Positions 23,305 to 32,501 of a DNA stretch of 64,000 bases are shown piece after piece. The stretch is from an uncultured Desulfobacter sp. Lineage in GTDB: Bacteria; Desulfobacterota; Desulfobacteria; Desulfobacterales; Desulfobacteraceae. The position numbers were made by a program, and so were the translations under genes. The notes below the pieces were generated by a model that was given only the letters and a program-made list of their open reading frames with translations, made no database searches and had not been told where the DNA came from. The stretch is taken from positions 5,552,001 through 5,616,000 of the forward strand of contig NZ_OY762929.1 of NCBI RefSeq assembly GCF_963666675.1, written 5' to 3'. How positions within the stretch are numbered: the first letter of the stretch is position 1; the number at the start of each line of letters is the position of its first letter.

Positions 23305-24183
23305 TTACAATTTGGTTTTTCCGCCTATGGCGCGACTGACAACGTTGAGGACAAATACCAGCACAACAAGGATCAATGATGCAGCCCAGGCCAGTTCGAT
23401 GAGATTCTCGTAGGGGCTGGACGACCAGTTGTAAATCAACACAGCCAAAGAGGCCGTGGGATCGTTCGGGGCCAGCCAGCTCTCGGAAAAAAGCGCGGTG
23501 AACAGCAGCGGTGCCGTTTCTCCGGCTGCCCTGGCCACGGCAAGGACGACACCTGTGATAATGCCCGGCATGGCAACGGGCAAAATAATCTTGACCAGGC
23601 TCTGGGCAGGGGTGCACCCCATACCGTAGGCGGCTTCACGCATGGGGTTGGGCACCATTTTAATGGCCTCTTCGGCGGTGAGCATGACGGTGGGAATCAT
23701 CAGCAGGGAAAGGGCGACGCCCCCGGCCCAGGAAGAATAATGCCCCATGGTCAAAACAACAATGGCATAAGCAAAGACACCGGCAATAATAGAGGGCAGA
23801 CCGGTCATGGTTTTTGCGCAGAATCTGGCGATTTCGGAAACCTTGCTGTGGGGGTCAAATTCCGCCAGATAAACCGCTGCCAGGATACCAAAAGGGATGC
23901 TGATCACACTGGCAATGCCCACCATAAACGCAGTACCCAGAATGGCATTGCCGAAGCCGCCGACACCCGGGGCGTCAAAGGCCCCCGGAGGCAGGGAATA
24001 AAAAAGTTCAAAGGTCAGCCGCTTCCCCCCACGGTATATCAGCATAAAAAGCACTGAAAACAGAGGAATGCAGGCGGTGACGGCACAGACAATGGTGATG
24101 GCGCTTAAAACGATTGACTTAAGCGCCCTTGGCTCCATGGGCTGGCGTTCCAGTTGCGGGTGTTGAAGATCGGTTTGGCTCAT
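23305..24183 (-). CDS. pstA: Phosphate ABC transporter permease
   Basis: 292 residues with six membrane helices and the binding-protein-dependent transport motif (EEAIKMVPNPMREAAYGMG, then ILPVAMPGIITGVVLAVARA). It pairs with PstC in the inner membrane. Its start overlaps the pstC stop by four bases; 55 bases separate it from pstB. Confidence 0.95.
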   Translation of the reverse strand: MSQTDLQHPQLERQPMEPRALKSIVLSAITIVCAVTACIPLFSVLFMLIYRGGKRLTFELFYSLPPGAFDAPGVGGFGNAILGTAFMVGIASVISIPFGILAAVYLAEFDPHSKVSEIARFCAKTMTGLPSIIAGVFAYAIVVLTMGHYSSWAGGVALSLLMIPTVMLTAEEAIKMVPNPMREAAYGMGCTPAQSLVKIILPVAMPGIITGVVLAVARAAGETAPLLFTALFSESWLAPNDPTASLAVLIYNWSSSPYENLIELAWAASLILVVLVFVLNVVSRAIGGKTKL

Positions 24184-25157
24184 TTTGCGTCTCCTCCGGG
24201 TGTTGCCTTGGCAACGATGACGGCACCGGCAACATTAACAATCAGGGTAATCAACAACAGTACACAGGCGGCATACATCAGCGCACCGGTTTCAAGCCCG
24301 ACATTCGCTTCGGGAAAGGTGTTGGCCAAAAGGGCTGCAATGGTATCTGCCGGAGAGAAAAAGGAGAGGGTCATTGTGGACATGCTGCCCACCAGCATGG
24401 CAAGGGCCATGGTTTCCCCAAGCGCCCGGCCAAAGCCTAGGACCAACGCACCGAAAATCCCGCCGGACGCCGTGGGCAGCATAACGCGCAGAATGGCTTC
24501 CCAGCGGGTGGTCCCCATCCCAAAGGCCGCTTCCTTGGTTTTATGGGGGATGGCTTTGAATGCGTCCTGGGAAATGGCCGCCACCGTGGGCAGGATCATA
24601 ATAGAGAGCACCAGTGCTGCAGGGAAAAGGCCCAGACCCGAAAGCCGGGTGGAAAAAAAAGGAATCCAGCCCAGGTACTCGTGCAGAAAATCCGTAAACG
24701 GCCGGATCAGGGGAATCAGAACATAAATGCCCCACAGCCCGTATACAACACTTGGGATGGCGGCAAGCAGTTCAATGATATTTTTTAGTGCAAATTCAAC
24801 TTTGTACGGAAGAAAATCCTGGGTAATGAATATGGCAATGGTGATACCGAAAAAACCACCCAGAATTAGGGCAAGAAAGGAACTGTAGAGTGTGCCCCAG
24901 ATCTGTGGAAGGATACCGTACACATTCTGGCTTGAATCCCAGGTCGATGTGAACAGGAACTTAAACCCCAAATCCGGGAACGCCGGCAGTGCTTTACCGC
25001 CAACTTTATAGACGATGAACGCCAGCAGGAAAATGGTGGCCCAGGTAAAGGCCCGGGTCAGGAACCTGAATGCTTTGTCAAAAAGAATGTCACCAGGGGT
25101 GGGCGGCTTGGATAATGTTCTGCCACCGACATTACCCAAAAACTCATTGTCGGCCAT
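24180..25157 (-). CDS. pstC: Phosphate ABC transporter permease
   Basis: 325 residues with six to seven membrane helices. Family motifs are AAIPSVVYGLWGIYVLIP and the EAA-like loop FKAIPHKTKEAAFGMG followed by ILRVMLPTASGGI. It forms the inner-membrane channel with PstA. Confidence 0.95.
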   Translation of the reverse strand: MADNEFLGNVGGRTLSKPPTPGDILFDKAFRFLTRAFTWATIFLLAFIVYKVGGKALPAFPDLGFKFLFTSTWDSSQNVYGILPQIWGTLYSSFLALILGGFFGITIAIFITQDFLPYKVEFALKNIIELLAAIPSVVYGLWGIYVLIPLIRPFTDFLHEYLGWIPFFSTRLSGLGLFPAALVLSIMILPTVAAISQDAFKAIPHKTKEAAFGMGTTRWEAILRVMLPTASGGIFGALVLGFGRALGETMALAMLVGSMSTMTLSFFSPADTIAALLANTFPEANVGLETGALMYAACVLLLITLIVNVAGAVIVAKATPGGDAK

Positions 25158-25232
25158 TTTTTATCTCCAAATAAGAGACAAGGGCACTCCCATTTTACAT
25201 GAAAGTGCCCCTGATCAAGAAAGAGGATTGGT

Positions 25233-26264
25233 TTACTGAATGTTCTGAGAAGCAGCTCTCACTTTTGCTACGACACTTTCAGGAAGGGGGATATACCCGG
25301 CTTTGTCGGCAATTTTCTGGCCTTCATCCAGGCAGTATTCAACCATCTGGCGAAGTGCTGCGGCCAATTCAGGTGTTTTGTTCTTTTTGTAGAACAGCAT
25401 CCAGGTAAAGGTGGCAATGGGGTAAGAGGCATCGCCTGCAGGATCATTGATGAAGACGATCATATTTTCGGGCAGAACAGCGTTGGCAAGTGCAGCAGCA
25501 CCACCTTCGGGTCCGGGGCATACAAATTTGCCGGCTTTGTTTTCCAGGCAGGCGGTGGGCAGCCTGGTCAGTTTGGCAAAACCGTATTCGGTGTAACCGA
25601 TGGCACCGGGTGTCTGGCGGATGGCGGAGGCCACACCATCGTTCTTTTTGCCTTTGACCATGTTGGTGGCGGGCCACTGAACCATTTTGCCCTGGCCTAC
25701 GGCAGATTTGAAATCAGGAGAGATGGCGCTTAAATGTCCGGTGAAACCAAAGGTGGTACCGGATTTATCGGAGCGGACGACAACGGTGATGGGGGTATCG
25801 GGCAGGGTTACGCCGGGGTTGGCGGCAGCGATCTTGGGATCATTCCATTTGGTGATTTTCCCCAGGAAAATTTCGGGATATACGTCCCGGGTCAGCTTGA
25901 GGCCGTCAATGCCGGGCAGGTTGTAGGCAATTACAATCTCACCTGCGGTCATGGGCAGCAGCTGAACCCCCTCGGGGACCTGATCGATTTCGCTTTGTTT
26001 CATGGCCGCGTCACTGGCACCGAAATCCACGGTGTGGCCAATGAAGTTTTTAATGCCGGAACCGGAACCGATGGACTGATAGTCCACTTTGAGTTCACCA
26101 TTTGTTTTTTTGGCAAGATCTTTGAACCATTCACTGTAGATTGGTGCGGGAAAGCTTGCGCCGGCACCGGTAATTTTTGTACCTGCGGTTGCAGATCCCA
26201 CAATCATGAAGGATGCCGCAACAGCTGCGGATAAAGCGACATTAAGTAAAGATTTAAATTTCAT
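25233..26264 (-). CDS. pstS: Phosphate-binding periplasmic protein
   Basis: 343 residues. A signal peptide ends near SATAGTK, followed by ITGAGASFPAPIYSEWF, the PstS phosphate-site opening. SIGSGSGIKNF, FGASDAAM and RSDKSGTTFGFTGHL are the other ligand loops. It leads the operon. No clear Pho box was recognised by eye in the 180 bases upstream, although PhoB control is usual. Confidence 0.95.
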   Translation of the reverse strand: MKFKSLLNVALSAAVAASFMIVGSATAGTKITGAGASFPAPIYSEWFKDLAKKTNGELKVDYQSIGSGSGIKNFIGHTVDFGASDAAMKQSEIDQVPEGVQLLPMTAGEIVIAYNLPGIDGLKLTRDVYPEIFLGKITKWNDPKIAAANPGVTLPDTPITVVVRSDKSGTTFGFTGHLSAISPDFKSAVGQGKMVQWPATNMVKGKKNDGVASAIRQTPGAIGYTEYGFAKLTRLPTACLENKAGKFVCPGPEGGAAALANAVLPENMIVFINDPAGDASYPIATFTWMLFYKKNKTPELAAALRQMVEYCLDEGQKIADKAGYIPLPESVVAKVRAASQNIQ

Positions 26265-26447
26265 TGTATTCTCCTGTTATTAACGTTTTAAATTAAACTC
26301 TTAGCTAATTATTAACATGTTCAGTATTTCTACTATCAAAATGTTATAATTCTGTTAGGATTCAATGAGGGAAGTGTAAGCCAAAAGAACAAGAAGAGAA
26401 ACGTCGCTTTGGACCGGGCTTTCAAATCTTTTAAGGCGGGGCGGAAA

Positions 26448-27113
26448 TCAGGAGACCTTGATCAGCAACTCCGGGTTGGCCTGAGCCTCAAGGAAGCTTG
26501 CAAAATTCTTTTTTATTTTAGGCAATTTATATAATTTACCCATAAAATCTTTTTTTGTGGCCTTTGCCAGGCTTGACGGGTCAAAATATGCTTTGGCGTT
26601 ATCCACCGTCAACACAAATGGGGGCTTGCCGCCGCGAACAAGAATACTGCTAATCAAAAGCGCCCCGGTCCGGTGGTTGCCCTCAAAAAAGAGCTGGGGC
26701 TGGCTGACATGAAGAATATACATGCCGGCTGCGCGTTTCCAGGGCGTGACATGTTTATGATTTTTTGCCCAGGAGCGTAAATCCTTGATGCAAAATTCCT
26801 TCTGACTGTAAAACCGGTCACTGGTGGCCAGGATGTGCTGCTCATAATCCTTTCTTTTTTTTAAGTCCTCTCCGCATAGAACGATATGGTTCAGTTCAAG
26901 GAAATGGTGAAGGCCCGACTGCTCCACAAGACTTAGATCCTCGCCAAGCAGATTGTTGATATACCGGTAACCGGCAAGCATGTTTTCAACAATTTCATCC
27001 CGCATGGGTTCCCGGCGCATATCCAGACTGTCGTTAATCTGTTCAAAATTTTTCTGGACCGTCCTAAGGTAATATTCCACGGCCTCAAGATCAATCCTGA
27101 ATTTAGCTGACAT
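26448..27113 (-). CDS. Fic-family protein with degenerate catalytic motif
   Basis: 221 residues from the ATG at 27113 (SAKFRIDLEAVEYYLRTV). The active-site region reads QLFFEGNHRTGALL, aligning with the Fic motif HPFxxGNGR. Gln replaces the catalytic His and His replaces the second Gly of GNGR, while E, GN and R remain. Fic enzymes transfer AMP or other groups to protein hydroxyls; this protein is probably inactive as a standard AMP transferase or has a changed chemistry. It ends the chromosomal segment before element 2. Confidence 0.6.
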   Translation of the reverse strand: MSAKFRIDLEAVEYYLRTVQKNFEQINDSLDMRREPMRDEIVENMLAGYRYINNLLGEDLSLVEQSGLHHFLELNHIVLCGEDLKKRKDYEQHILATSDRFYSQKEFCIKDLRSWAKNHKHVTPWKRAAGMYILHVSQPQLFFEGNHRTGALLISSILVRGGKPPFVLTVDNAKAYFDPSSLAKATKKDFMGKLYKLPKIKKNFASFLEAQANPELLIKVS

Positions 27114-27344
27114 GTTTCCACCCAATTTAATGGTCAACAAATACAGGCAAGTAAAATGGATCATATTTCACCTGCTGCGGCAATCCAAAATCAGGCATAC
27201 ATTAGAGCAGGCACCCAATTTTTGTCAAGATGCACAAAAATTCATATGGCGTCGTTTGTTAGGATTTTAAAAGCTTGAAAAGAACGCAGGAATAAAAACA
27301 CCACAAATTCATAAAAGCGATGCTGTGAAATTTAAGATGAGAAG

Positions 27345-27391
<47 letters not shown>

Positions 27392-27872
27392 CGTTGCTAT
27401 TGCAGTAAAAGCCTTAAAAAGCCCTCGTTTCAAGACGCCTGCCTCTATATTCTTTCTTTTTTTGTCTGTTTTGGGATAAAACCTGCAACCAAAACCGCAA
27501 CCATTTTAAGTCTGTATTTTGTATTTCATCTTTCTTTAAGGGGTTGCCTTAGCCAATGTGTTGCCGGGTTTCAATACGGTTAACTTTTAATTAAAATTGT
27601 TTTTTAGGGCAGATACAAGATATAGTTCTGAATAATTTCATGAAAATCAGTTCAATCATACCATTAGTGCGGACCTTGGCATTTCTCATTTTCAATTTTT
27701 TTGAAAAAGGAATTTAACAGAGCTTTTTTTAATCTTGATTTTGGCTGTCTGGATTGTTTAATCTCTAATTTGACTTTACTGTTCTACCCAAGATGATATC
27801 GGATGGATGTGTACCGGGATATGCCCCTGGACTTTAAGATCTTAATGTTCGACCAGATAGAGGGCTTTCTAC
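27392..27872. other. Left-end region of element 2 with possible integrase arm sites
   Basis: About 480 bases without a convincing gene. TGCAACCA (27484-27491) and CGCAACCA (27496-27503) are 12 bp apart. Similar CGCAACCA (45934-45941) and CACAACCA (45947-45954) occur near the right att site inside the integrase 3' end, 13 bp apart. These may be arm-type integrase sites. The remainder is AT-rich. Confidence 0.4.
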
Positions 27873-30248
27873 ATGACATTTTTTTCAATAATTTATTATG
27901 TGTTACAGTTGCTTGTCTGTTTTTTAACTGTTTGCCTGTATATACGCCAATCACCCGAGCCGGGGCAAAGCAGATCAAAAGGTGTTTTGGCAATAGGCAT
28001 AGCCATTGCCATTATAATGTTCTTTGTGCAGCCCACCGTTAAAATATTCACACCAGCTCCTACAGTCAGCGGAGTAGATACCGTATCCCTGAAGGAATAT
28101 CGGGAACTCTCAAAAAAATATGATGTTACCGTATTCGTGGTTAACCAATTTTTTAAAATAATGAAAGAAAAGCAGGTTCCGCCCGAAAAATTTGGTGAAA
28201 AATTAGAAGAATTTGTAAAGCGGTATAAAGGGTTACTGGCTAAACTATCTGAATCAAAATTTGATAGCACGGAAATCGTCCTACTAAAGAAAAAGGCAAA
28301 AGAAGCATTAGACAACGGTGATTTTGCTCATGCAGAATCTTTAATAAATCAGGCTGCGGAAAAAGGTCTTGCTTGTCGAATTAACTTGGAAAAACAGGCT
28401 GACTCACTTCGGAACGAAATTAACAAATGCCGTCTATCCGCTGCAAACTCTTATGCTGAAAACGGGGCGCTGGCAAACACTCGCTTAGAATATAAGAAAG
28501 CCGCTGGATATTACAAGAAAGCGGTTGAGGAGGTCCCGGAAAGTTCCGAACGTCTGAAAGCCGAGTATCTAAAACAATGGGGTGATAACGCATATGAGTG
28601 TGCAGCTTACGGCGAAGCTGAGACAGCATTAACTCGATCTCTCGCCATAACAGAAACGGTGCTTGGCCCTGACCATCCATCTGTCGCTGCCACCTTGAAC
28701 AACCTGGCCGGGCTCAATTATTCCCAGGGCAAATATGAAGAAGCCGAGCCCCTTTATCAAAGGGCTCTGAAGATAAAAGAAACGGTGCTTGGCCCTGACC
28801 ATCCATCTGTCGCTGCCACCTTGAACAACCTGGCCGGGCTCAATTATTCCCAGGGCAAATATGAAGAAGCCGAGCCCCTTTATCAAAGGGCTCTGAAGAT
28901 AAAAGAAACGGTGCTTGGCCCTGACCATCCAGATGTCGCAACCACCTTGAACAACCTGGCCGAGCTTTACAGGTCCCAGGGCAAATATGAAGAAGCCGAG
29001 CCCCTTTATCAAAGGGCTCTGAAGATAAAAGAAACGGTGCTTGGCCCTGACCATCCAGATGTCGCAACCACCTTGAACAACCTGGCCTGGCTCTATTATT
29101 CCCAGGGCAAATATGAAGAAGCCGAGCCCCTTTATCAAAGGGCTCTGAAGATAAAAGAAACGGTGCTTGGCCCTGACCATCCAGATGTCGCAACCACCTT
29201 GAACAACCTGGCCGAGCTTTACAGGTCCCAGGGCAAATATGAAGAAGCCGAGCCCCTTTATCAAAGGGCTCTGAAGATAAAAGAAACGGTGCTTGGCCCT
29301 GACCATCCATCTGTCGCAACCACCTTGAACAACCTGGCCGGGCTTTACAGGTCCCAGGGCAAATATGAAGAAGCCGAGCCCCTTTATCAAAGGGCTCTGA
29401 AGATAACAGAAACGGTGCTTGGCCCTGACCATCCATCTGTCGCAACCACCTTGAACAACCTGGCCGGGCTCTATTATTCCCAGGGCAAATATGAAGAAGC
29501 CGAGCCCCTTTATCAAAGGGCTCTGAAGATAAAAGAAACGGTGCTTGGCCCTGACCATCCAGATGTCGCAGCCACCTTGGACAACCTGGCCTGGCTCTAT
29601 TATTCCCAGGGCAAATATGAAGAAGCCGAGCCCCTTTATCAAAGGGCTCTGAAGATAACAGAAACGGTGCTTGGCCCTGACCATCCAGATGTCGCAACCA
29701 CCTTGAACAACCTGGCCGGGCTTTACAGGTCCCAGGGCAAATATGAAGAAGCCGAGCCCCTTTATCAAAGGGCTCTGAAGATAACAGAAACGGTGCTTGG
29801 CCCTGACCATCCATCTGTCGCAACCACCTTGAACAACCTGGCCGGGCTTTACAGGTCCCAGGGCAAATATGAAGAAGCCGAGCCCCTTTATCAAAGGGCT
29901 CTGAAGATAAAAGAAACGGTGCTTGGCCCTGACCATCCAGATGTCGCAACCACCTTGAACAACCTGGCCGAGCTTTACAGGTCCCAGGGCAAATATGAAG
30001 AAGCCGAGCCCCTTTATCAAAGGGCTCTGAAGATAAAAGAAACGGTGCTTGACCCTGCCCACTCATCTGTCGCAACCACCTTGAACAACCTGGCCGGGCT
30101 CTATTATTCCCAGGGCAAATATGAAGAAGCCGAGCCCCTTTATCAAAGGGCTCTGAGGATATTAAAAACCAGGCTTGGGAAGGATCATCTAAATACAAAG
30201 ACTGTGCAGAGAAATTATGATGAATTCAAAAAAGGGAAAAAACTATAA
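27873..30248 (+). CDS. Membrane-anchored TPR protein with kinesin-light-chain-type repeats
   Basis: 791 residues. Two N-terminal membrane segments (FSIIYYVLQLLVCFLTVCLY and VLAIGIAIAIIMFFV) are followed by an alpha-helical region of about 190 residues. Twelve near-identical 42-residue TPR units follow (core: TLNNLAxLYxSQGKYEEAEP, then LYQRALKIKETVLGPDHP), and a divergent last unit ends in KKGKKL. TPR arrays of this type bind partner proteins, and in bacteria some act as sensors in defence or signalling systems. No effector domain is present. The start is not certain; it is a cargo gene of element 2. Confidence 0.75.
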   Translation: MTFFSIIYYVLQLLVCFLTVCLYIRQSPEPGQSRSKGVLAIGIAIAIIMFFVQPTVKIFTPAPTVSGVDTVSLKEYRELSKKYDVTVFVVNQFFKIMKEKQVPPEKFGEKLEEFVKRYKGLLAKLSESKFDSTEIVLLKKKAKEALDNGDFAHAESLINQAAEKGLACRINLEKQADSLRNEINKCRLSAANSYAENGALANTRLEYKKAAGYYKKAVEEVPESSERLKAEYLKQWGDNAYECAAYGEAETALTRSLAITETVLGPDHPSVAATLNNLAGLNYSQGKYEEAEPLYQRALKIKETVLGPDHPSVAATLNNLAGLNYSQGKYEEAEPLYQRALKIKETVLGPDHPDVATTLNNLAELYRSQGKYEEAEPLYQRALKIKETVLGPDHPDVATTLNNLAWLYYSQGKYEEAEPLYQRALKIKETVLGPDHPDVATTLNNLAELYRSQGKYEEAEPLYQRALKIKETVLGPDHPSVATTLNNLAGLYRSQGKYEEAEPLYQRALKITETVLGPDHPSVATTLNNLAGLYYSQGKYEEAEPLYQRALKIKETVLGPDHPDVAATLDNLAWLYYSQGKYEEAEPLYQRALKITETVLGPDHPDVATTLNNLAGLYRSQGKYEEAEPLYQRALKITETVLGPDHPSVATTLNNLAGLYRSQGKYEEAEPLYQRALKIKETVLGPDHPDVATTLNNLAELYRSQGKYEEAEPLYQRALKIKETVLDPAHSSVATTLNNLAGLYYSQGKYEEAEPLYQRALRILKTRLGKDHLNTKTVQRNYDEFKKGKKL
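28648..30160 (+). repeat. Twelve tandem 126-bp repeats within the TPR gene
   Basis: Units begin with GAAACGGTGCTTGGCCCTGA and repeat every 126 bases. Most units differ by only a few bases, mainly at the S/D position (TCT or GAT after CATCCA) and the G/E/W and YY/YR positions. The low divergence at third codon positions points to recent expansion or ongoing homogenisation. Confidence 0.9.
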
Positions 30249-30451
30249 TTTTAATTTTCAGCATAATTTTAAGAAAAATTAGCCTCCACATTATGTCTAT
30301 AATTAAACTGTTTTTCTAAAATCATCCGTCCACCAGATATTGTGTCTGTTCCGAAACACCAGCAAGAAATTTTATATATTAATTGACTTTTAACAGTTAA
30401 TACGGATACCAGGTATAAAATCACAGATCTTAATCAAAGGAGTGTCTCCAT

Positions 30452-31177
30452 ATGAATATTATTAAAGTGTTTATTTGCCTGAACCTGGTATTATTTCCCA
30501 CTCTTTCTATAGCTGGAGGCAACACAACAAATGACTCTTTCAGTAAAGCCAAAAAACGGCTATTGAATCAAGTTTATTATGACCACCGGGAAACCTTTTA
30601 TTGCGGGTGTCCCTTCACCATGGAGAAGAAGATCATCCCGTCTGACAAGTTTTCCCCTGCCACCAAACATTCCAAACGTGCTACCAGGATCGAGTGGGAA
30701 CATGTTGTGCCAGCCCATGCTTTTGGACAGTCTTTTAAAGAGTGGCGTGATGGTGACATAGCCTGTGTGGACAAGAACGGCAAGGCATTTAAAGGTCGGA
30801 AATGCGCGGAGAAGATCAATATGCTTTATCGGTATATGCAATCCGATATGTATAATCTGACTCCGGCAAATGGGCAAATAAACGCCCAACGGTCCAACTA
30901 TTCTTATTCAATGATACCCGGTGAATCCCGACGTTTTGGAACATGTGACATGGAAATAGAAGACCGGAAAGCGGAACCCCGGCCTGAGATTCGGGGGGAT
31001 ATTGCCCGGATCTATTTTTATATGGATAACGCTTATCCCGGGCGTGGAATTATTTCAAAAAAGAATCTGAAGCTGTTTCAGGCCTGGGCCAAGGAAGATC
31101 CAATAGACGATTGGGAAAGAGAAAGAGCTAAGCGGATTGAAACGATTCAAGGAAACCACAATAAATTTGTGGAATAG
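30452..31177 (+). CDS. Secreted endonuclease I family nuclease
   Basis: 241 residues. A signal peptide (NIIKVFICLNLVLFPTLSIA) is followed by an EndA/NucM-type fold: YYDHRETFYCGCPF, RIEWEHVVPAHAFG (catalytic His region), MYNLTPANGQINAQRSN and GDIARIYFYM. These nucleases degrade DNA non-specifically in the periplasm or medium. AAAGGAG precedes the ATG. As prophage cargo it could digest incoming DNA or host debris; the role is inference. Confidence 0.85.
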   Translation: MNIIKVFICLNLVLFPTLSIAGGNTTNDSFSKAKKRLLNQVYYDHRETFYCGCPFTMEKKIIPSDKFSPATKHSKRATRIEWEHVVPAHAFGQSFKEWRDGDIACVDKNGKAFKGRKCAEKINMLYRYMQSDMYNLTPANGQINAQRSNYSYSMIPGESRRFGTCDMEIEDRKAEPRPEIRGDIARIYFYMDNAYPGRGIISKKNLKLFQAWAKEDPIDDWERERAKRIETIQGNHNKFVE

Positions 31178-31427
31178 TTTTTTCTATTTAAAACTTTAAA
31201 CCTCTGGTGGCATGCACCACAGGCTTGCTCGTTAAAAACGAGAGTAAGGTTATTAATATATTAAATTTAATCTTGCCTTTATCTATCGAAGATGTTTAAT
31301 TTCTAATTAAATTTTTGTTCCAAATCGTTCCACTAAAAAATAGATAGACAGAATCTGCCTATTGCCGTATTGGCCCATCCTGCCTATTTTACTGTTATCT
31401 TGAATATAATGAACTATGAGGTTGTTT

Positions 31428-32501
31428 ATGCCTATTGAATACACTGATGAAGAATTATCTACAAAAATTGAATCAACTCGTAATAGTCTCACAACTGATC
31501 GATTGGACATGTCTTTCGGTGAAATTATGAGCATGTATGAAAAAGATGAAATTATCATAAACCCTGAATTTCAGAGATTATTTAGATGGTCAGAATATCA
31601 AAAATCTAGATTCATCGAAACCATTCTTCTCGGCATTCCAATACCTCCAATTTTTGTAGCCGAAGATAAAAATGGAAAATGGGAATTAGTTGATGGTCTG
31701 CAAAGACTTTCGACCGTCCTTTCGTTTTTTGGAATCTTGAAAGGTGACGTAAATAAAAATAAATGGAGTATGATAGAGGGTGATCTTATTAAAGAAATAG
31801 ATGGTTATAATGTTGATAATTTACCAATGAAATTCCTCTTAAATATAAAAAGATCAACATGTCGTATAGAAATAATAAGATGGAACAGTGATTATGACAT
31901 GAGATTTGAATTATTTAATAGGCTGAATACTGGTGGGTCACCATTAACCAATATGGAGATTAGAAATTGTATTTACAGAGGAACCAGTAGTAAATTTAAT
32001 AATTTCCTCAAGGAACTCGCATACTCTGAAAATTTTGTAAATTTGGTTTCACCAACGCAGAAGCAGAAAAACGAACTTTACCTTGAAGAGCTTGTTTTAA
32101 GATTTTTGTCTCTCTATAAAAATAGGAGAGTTATAAAGAATAGTATAGACCAACATATGACTGATTATATGAAACAATCTGTCCCTGATGAAAAATACTG
32201 CTACGACAAGTTGAGAAAAATTTTTAATGACTCAGTCTTATTACTTCGGAATGTCGGAAATAACGTCTTCAAAAGTAAAGAAAATGATTTCGTCACTGGT
32301 TATTTTGATATAATAATGATTGGGGTAGCTGAAAACTTTTCAAAAGTCAAAGATCTTAATTCGGATCAAATAAACTCACTGATTGAAAGCAAAATTAAAA
32401 GCAGCCAAAAAGTAAAAAGCATGTCAGGAAGGGGGGCCAACAGTAAGCAAAGAGTTCTAAATCGATTCAAAATTGCTGATGACGTATTCGGTAAGATTTA
32501 A
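31428..32501 (+). CDS. DUF262-domain protein
   Basis: 357 residues from the ATG at 31428, which has GAGG 7 bases before it; an earlier ATG at 31416 contains that GAGG. The N-terminal half is the ParB-like DUF262 fold: INPEFQRLFRWSEYQKSRFIETILLGIPIPPIFV and the DGxQR-type motif VDGLQRLSTVLSF. The second half is helical. DUF262 domains occur in GmrSD and SspE-type defence nucleases, where they use nucleotide hydrolysis. The stop overlaps the next ATG by one base. The 250 bases upstream (31178-31427) are AT-rich and empty. Confidence 0.8.
   Translation: MPIEYTDEELSTKIESTRNSLTTDRLDMSFGEIMSMYEKDEIIINPEFQRLFRWSEYQKSRFIETILLGIPIPPIFVAEDKNGKWELVDGLQRLSTVLSFFGILKGDVNKNKWSMIEGDLIKEIDGYNVDNLPMKFLLNIKRSTCRIEIIRWNSDYDMRFELFNRLNTGGSPLTNMEIRNCIYRGTSSKFNNFLKELAYSENFVNLVSPTQKQKNELYLEELVLRFLSLYKNRRVIKNSIDQHMTDYMKQSVPDEKYCYDKLRKIFNDSVLLLRNVGNNVFKSKENDFVTGYFDIIMIGVAENFSKVKDLNSDQINSLIESKIKSSQKVKSMSGRGANSKQRVLNRFKIADDVFGKI

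Noticed and set aside
22422..26264. A phoU gene expected with pstSCAB
   Set aside because: A strong terminator follows pstB directly and no PhoU-like frame is present in the window.
28648..30160. Possible CRISPR array
   Set aside because: Units are 126 bp, contiguous and coding, with no spacers of unique sequence.
28629..30198. Two antisense open frames of 477 and 452 codons over the TPR array
   Set aside because: They are translations of the same 126-bp repeat on the other strand; the plus-strand TPR protein explains the periodicity and has a membrane anchor and helical region outside the repeats.
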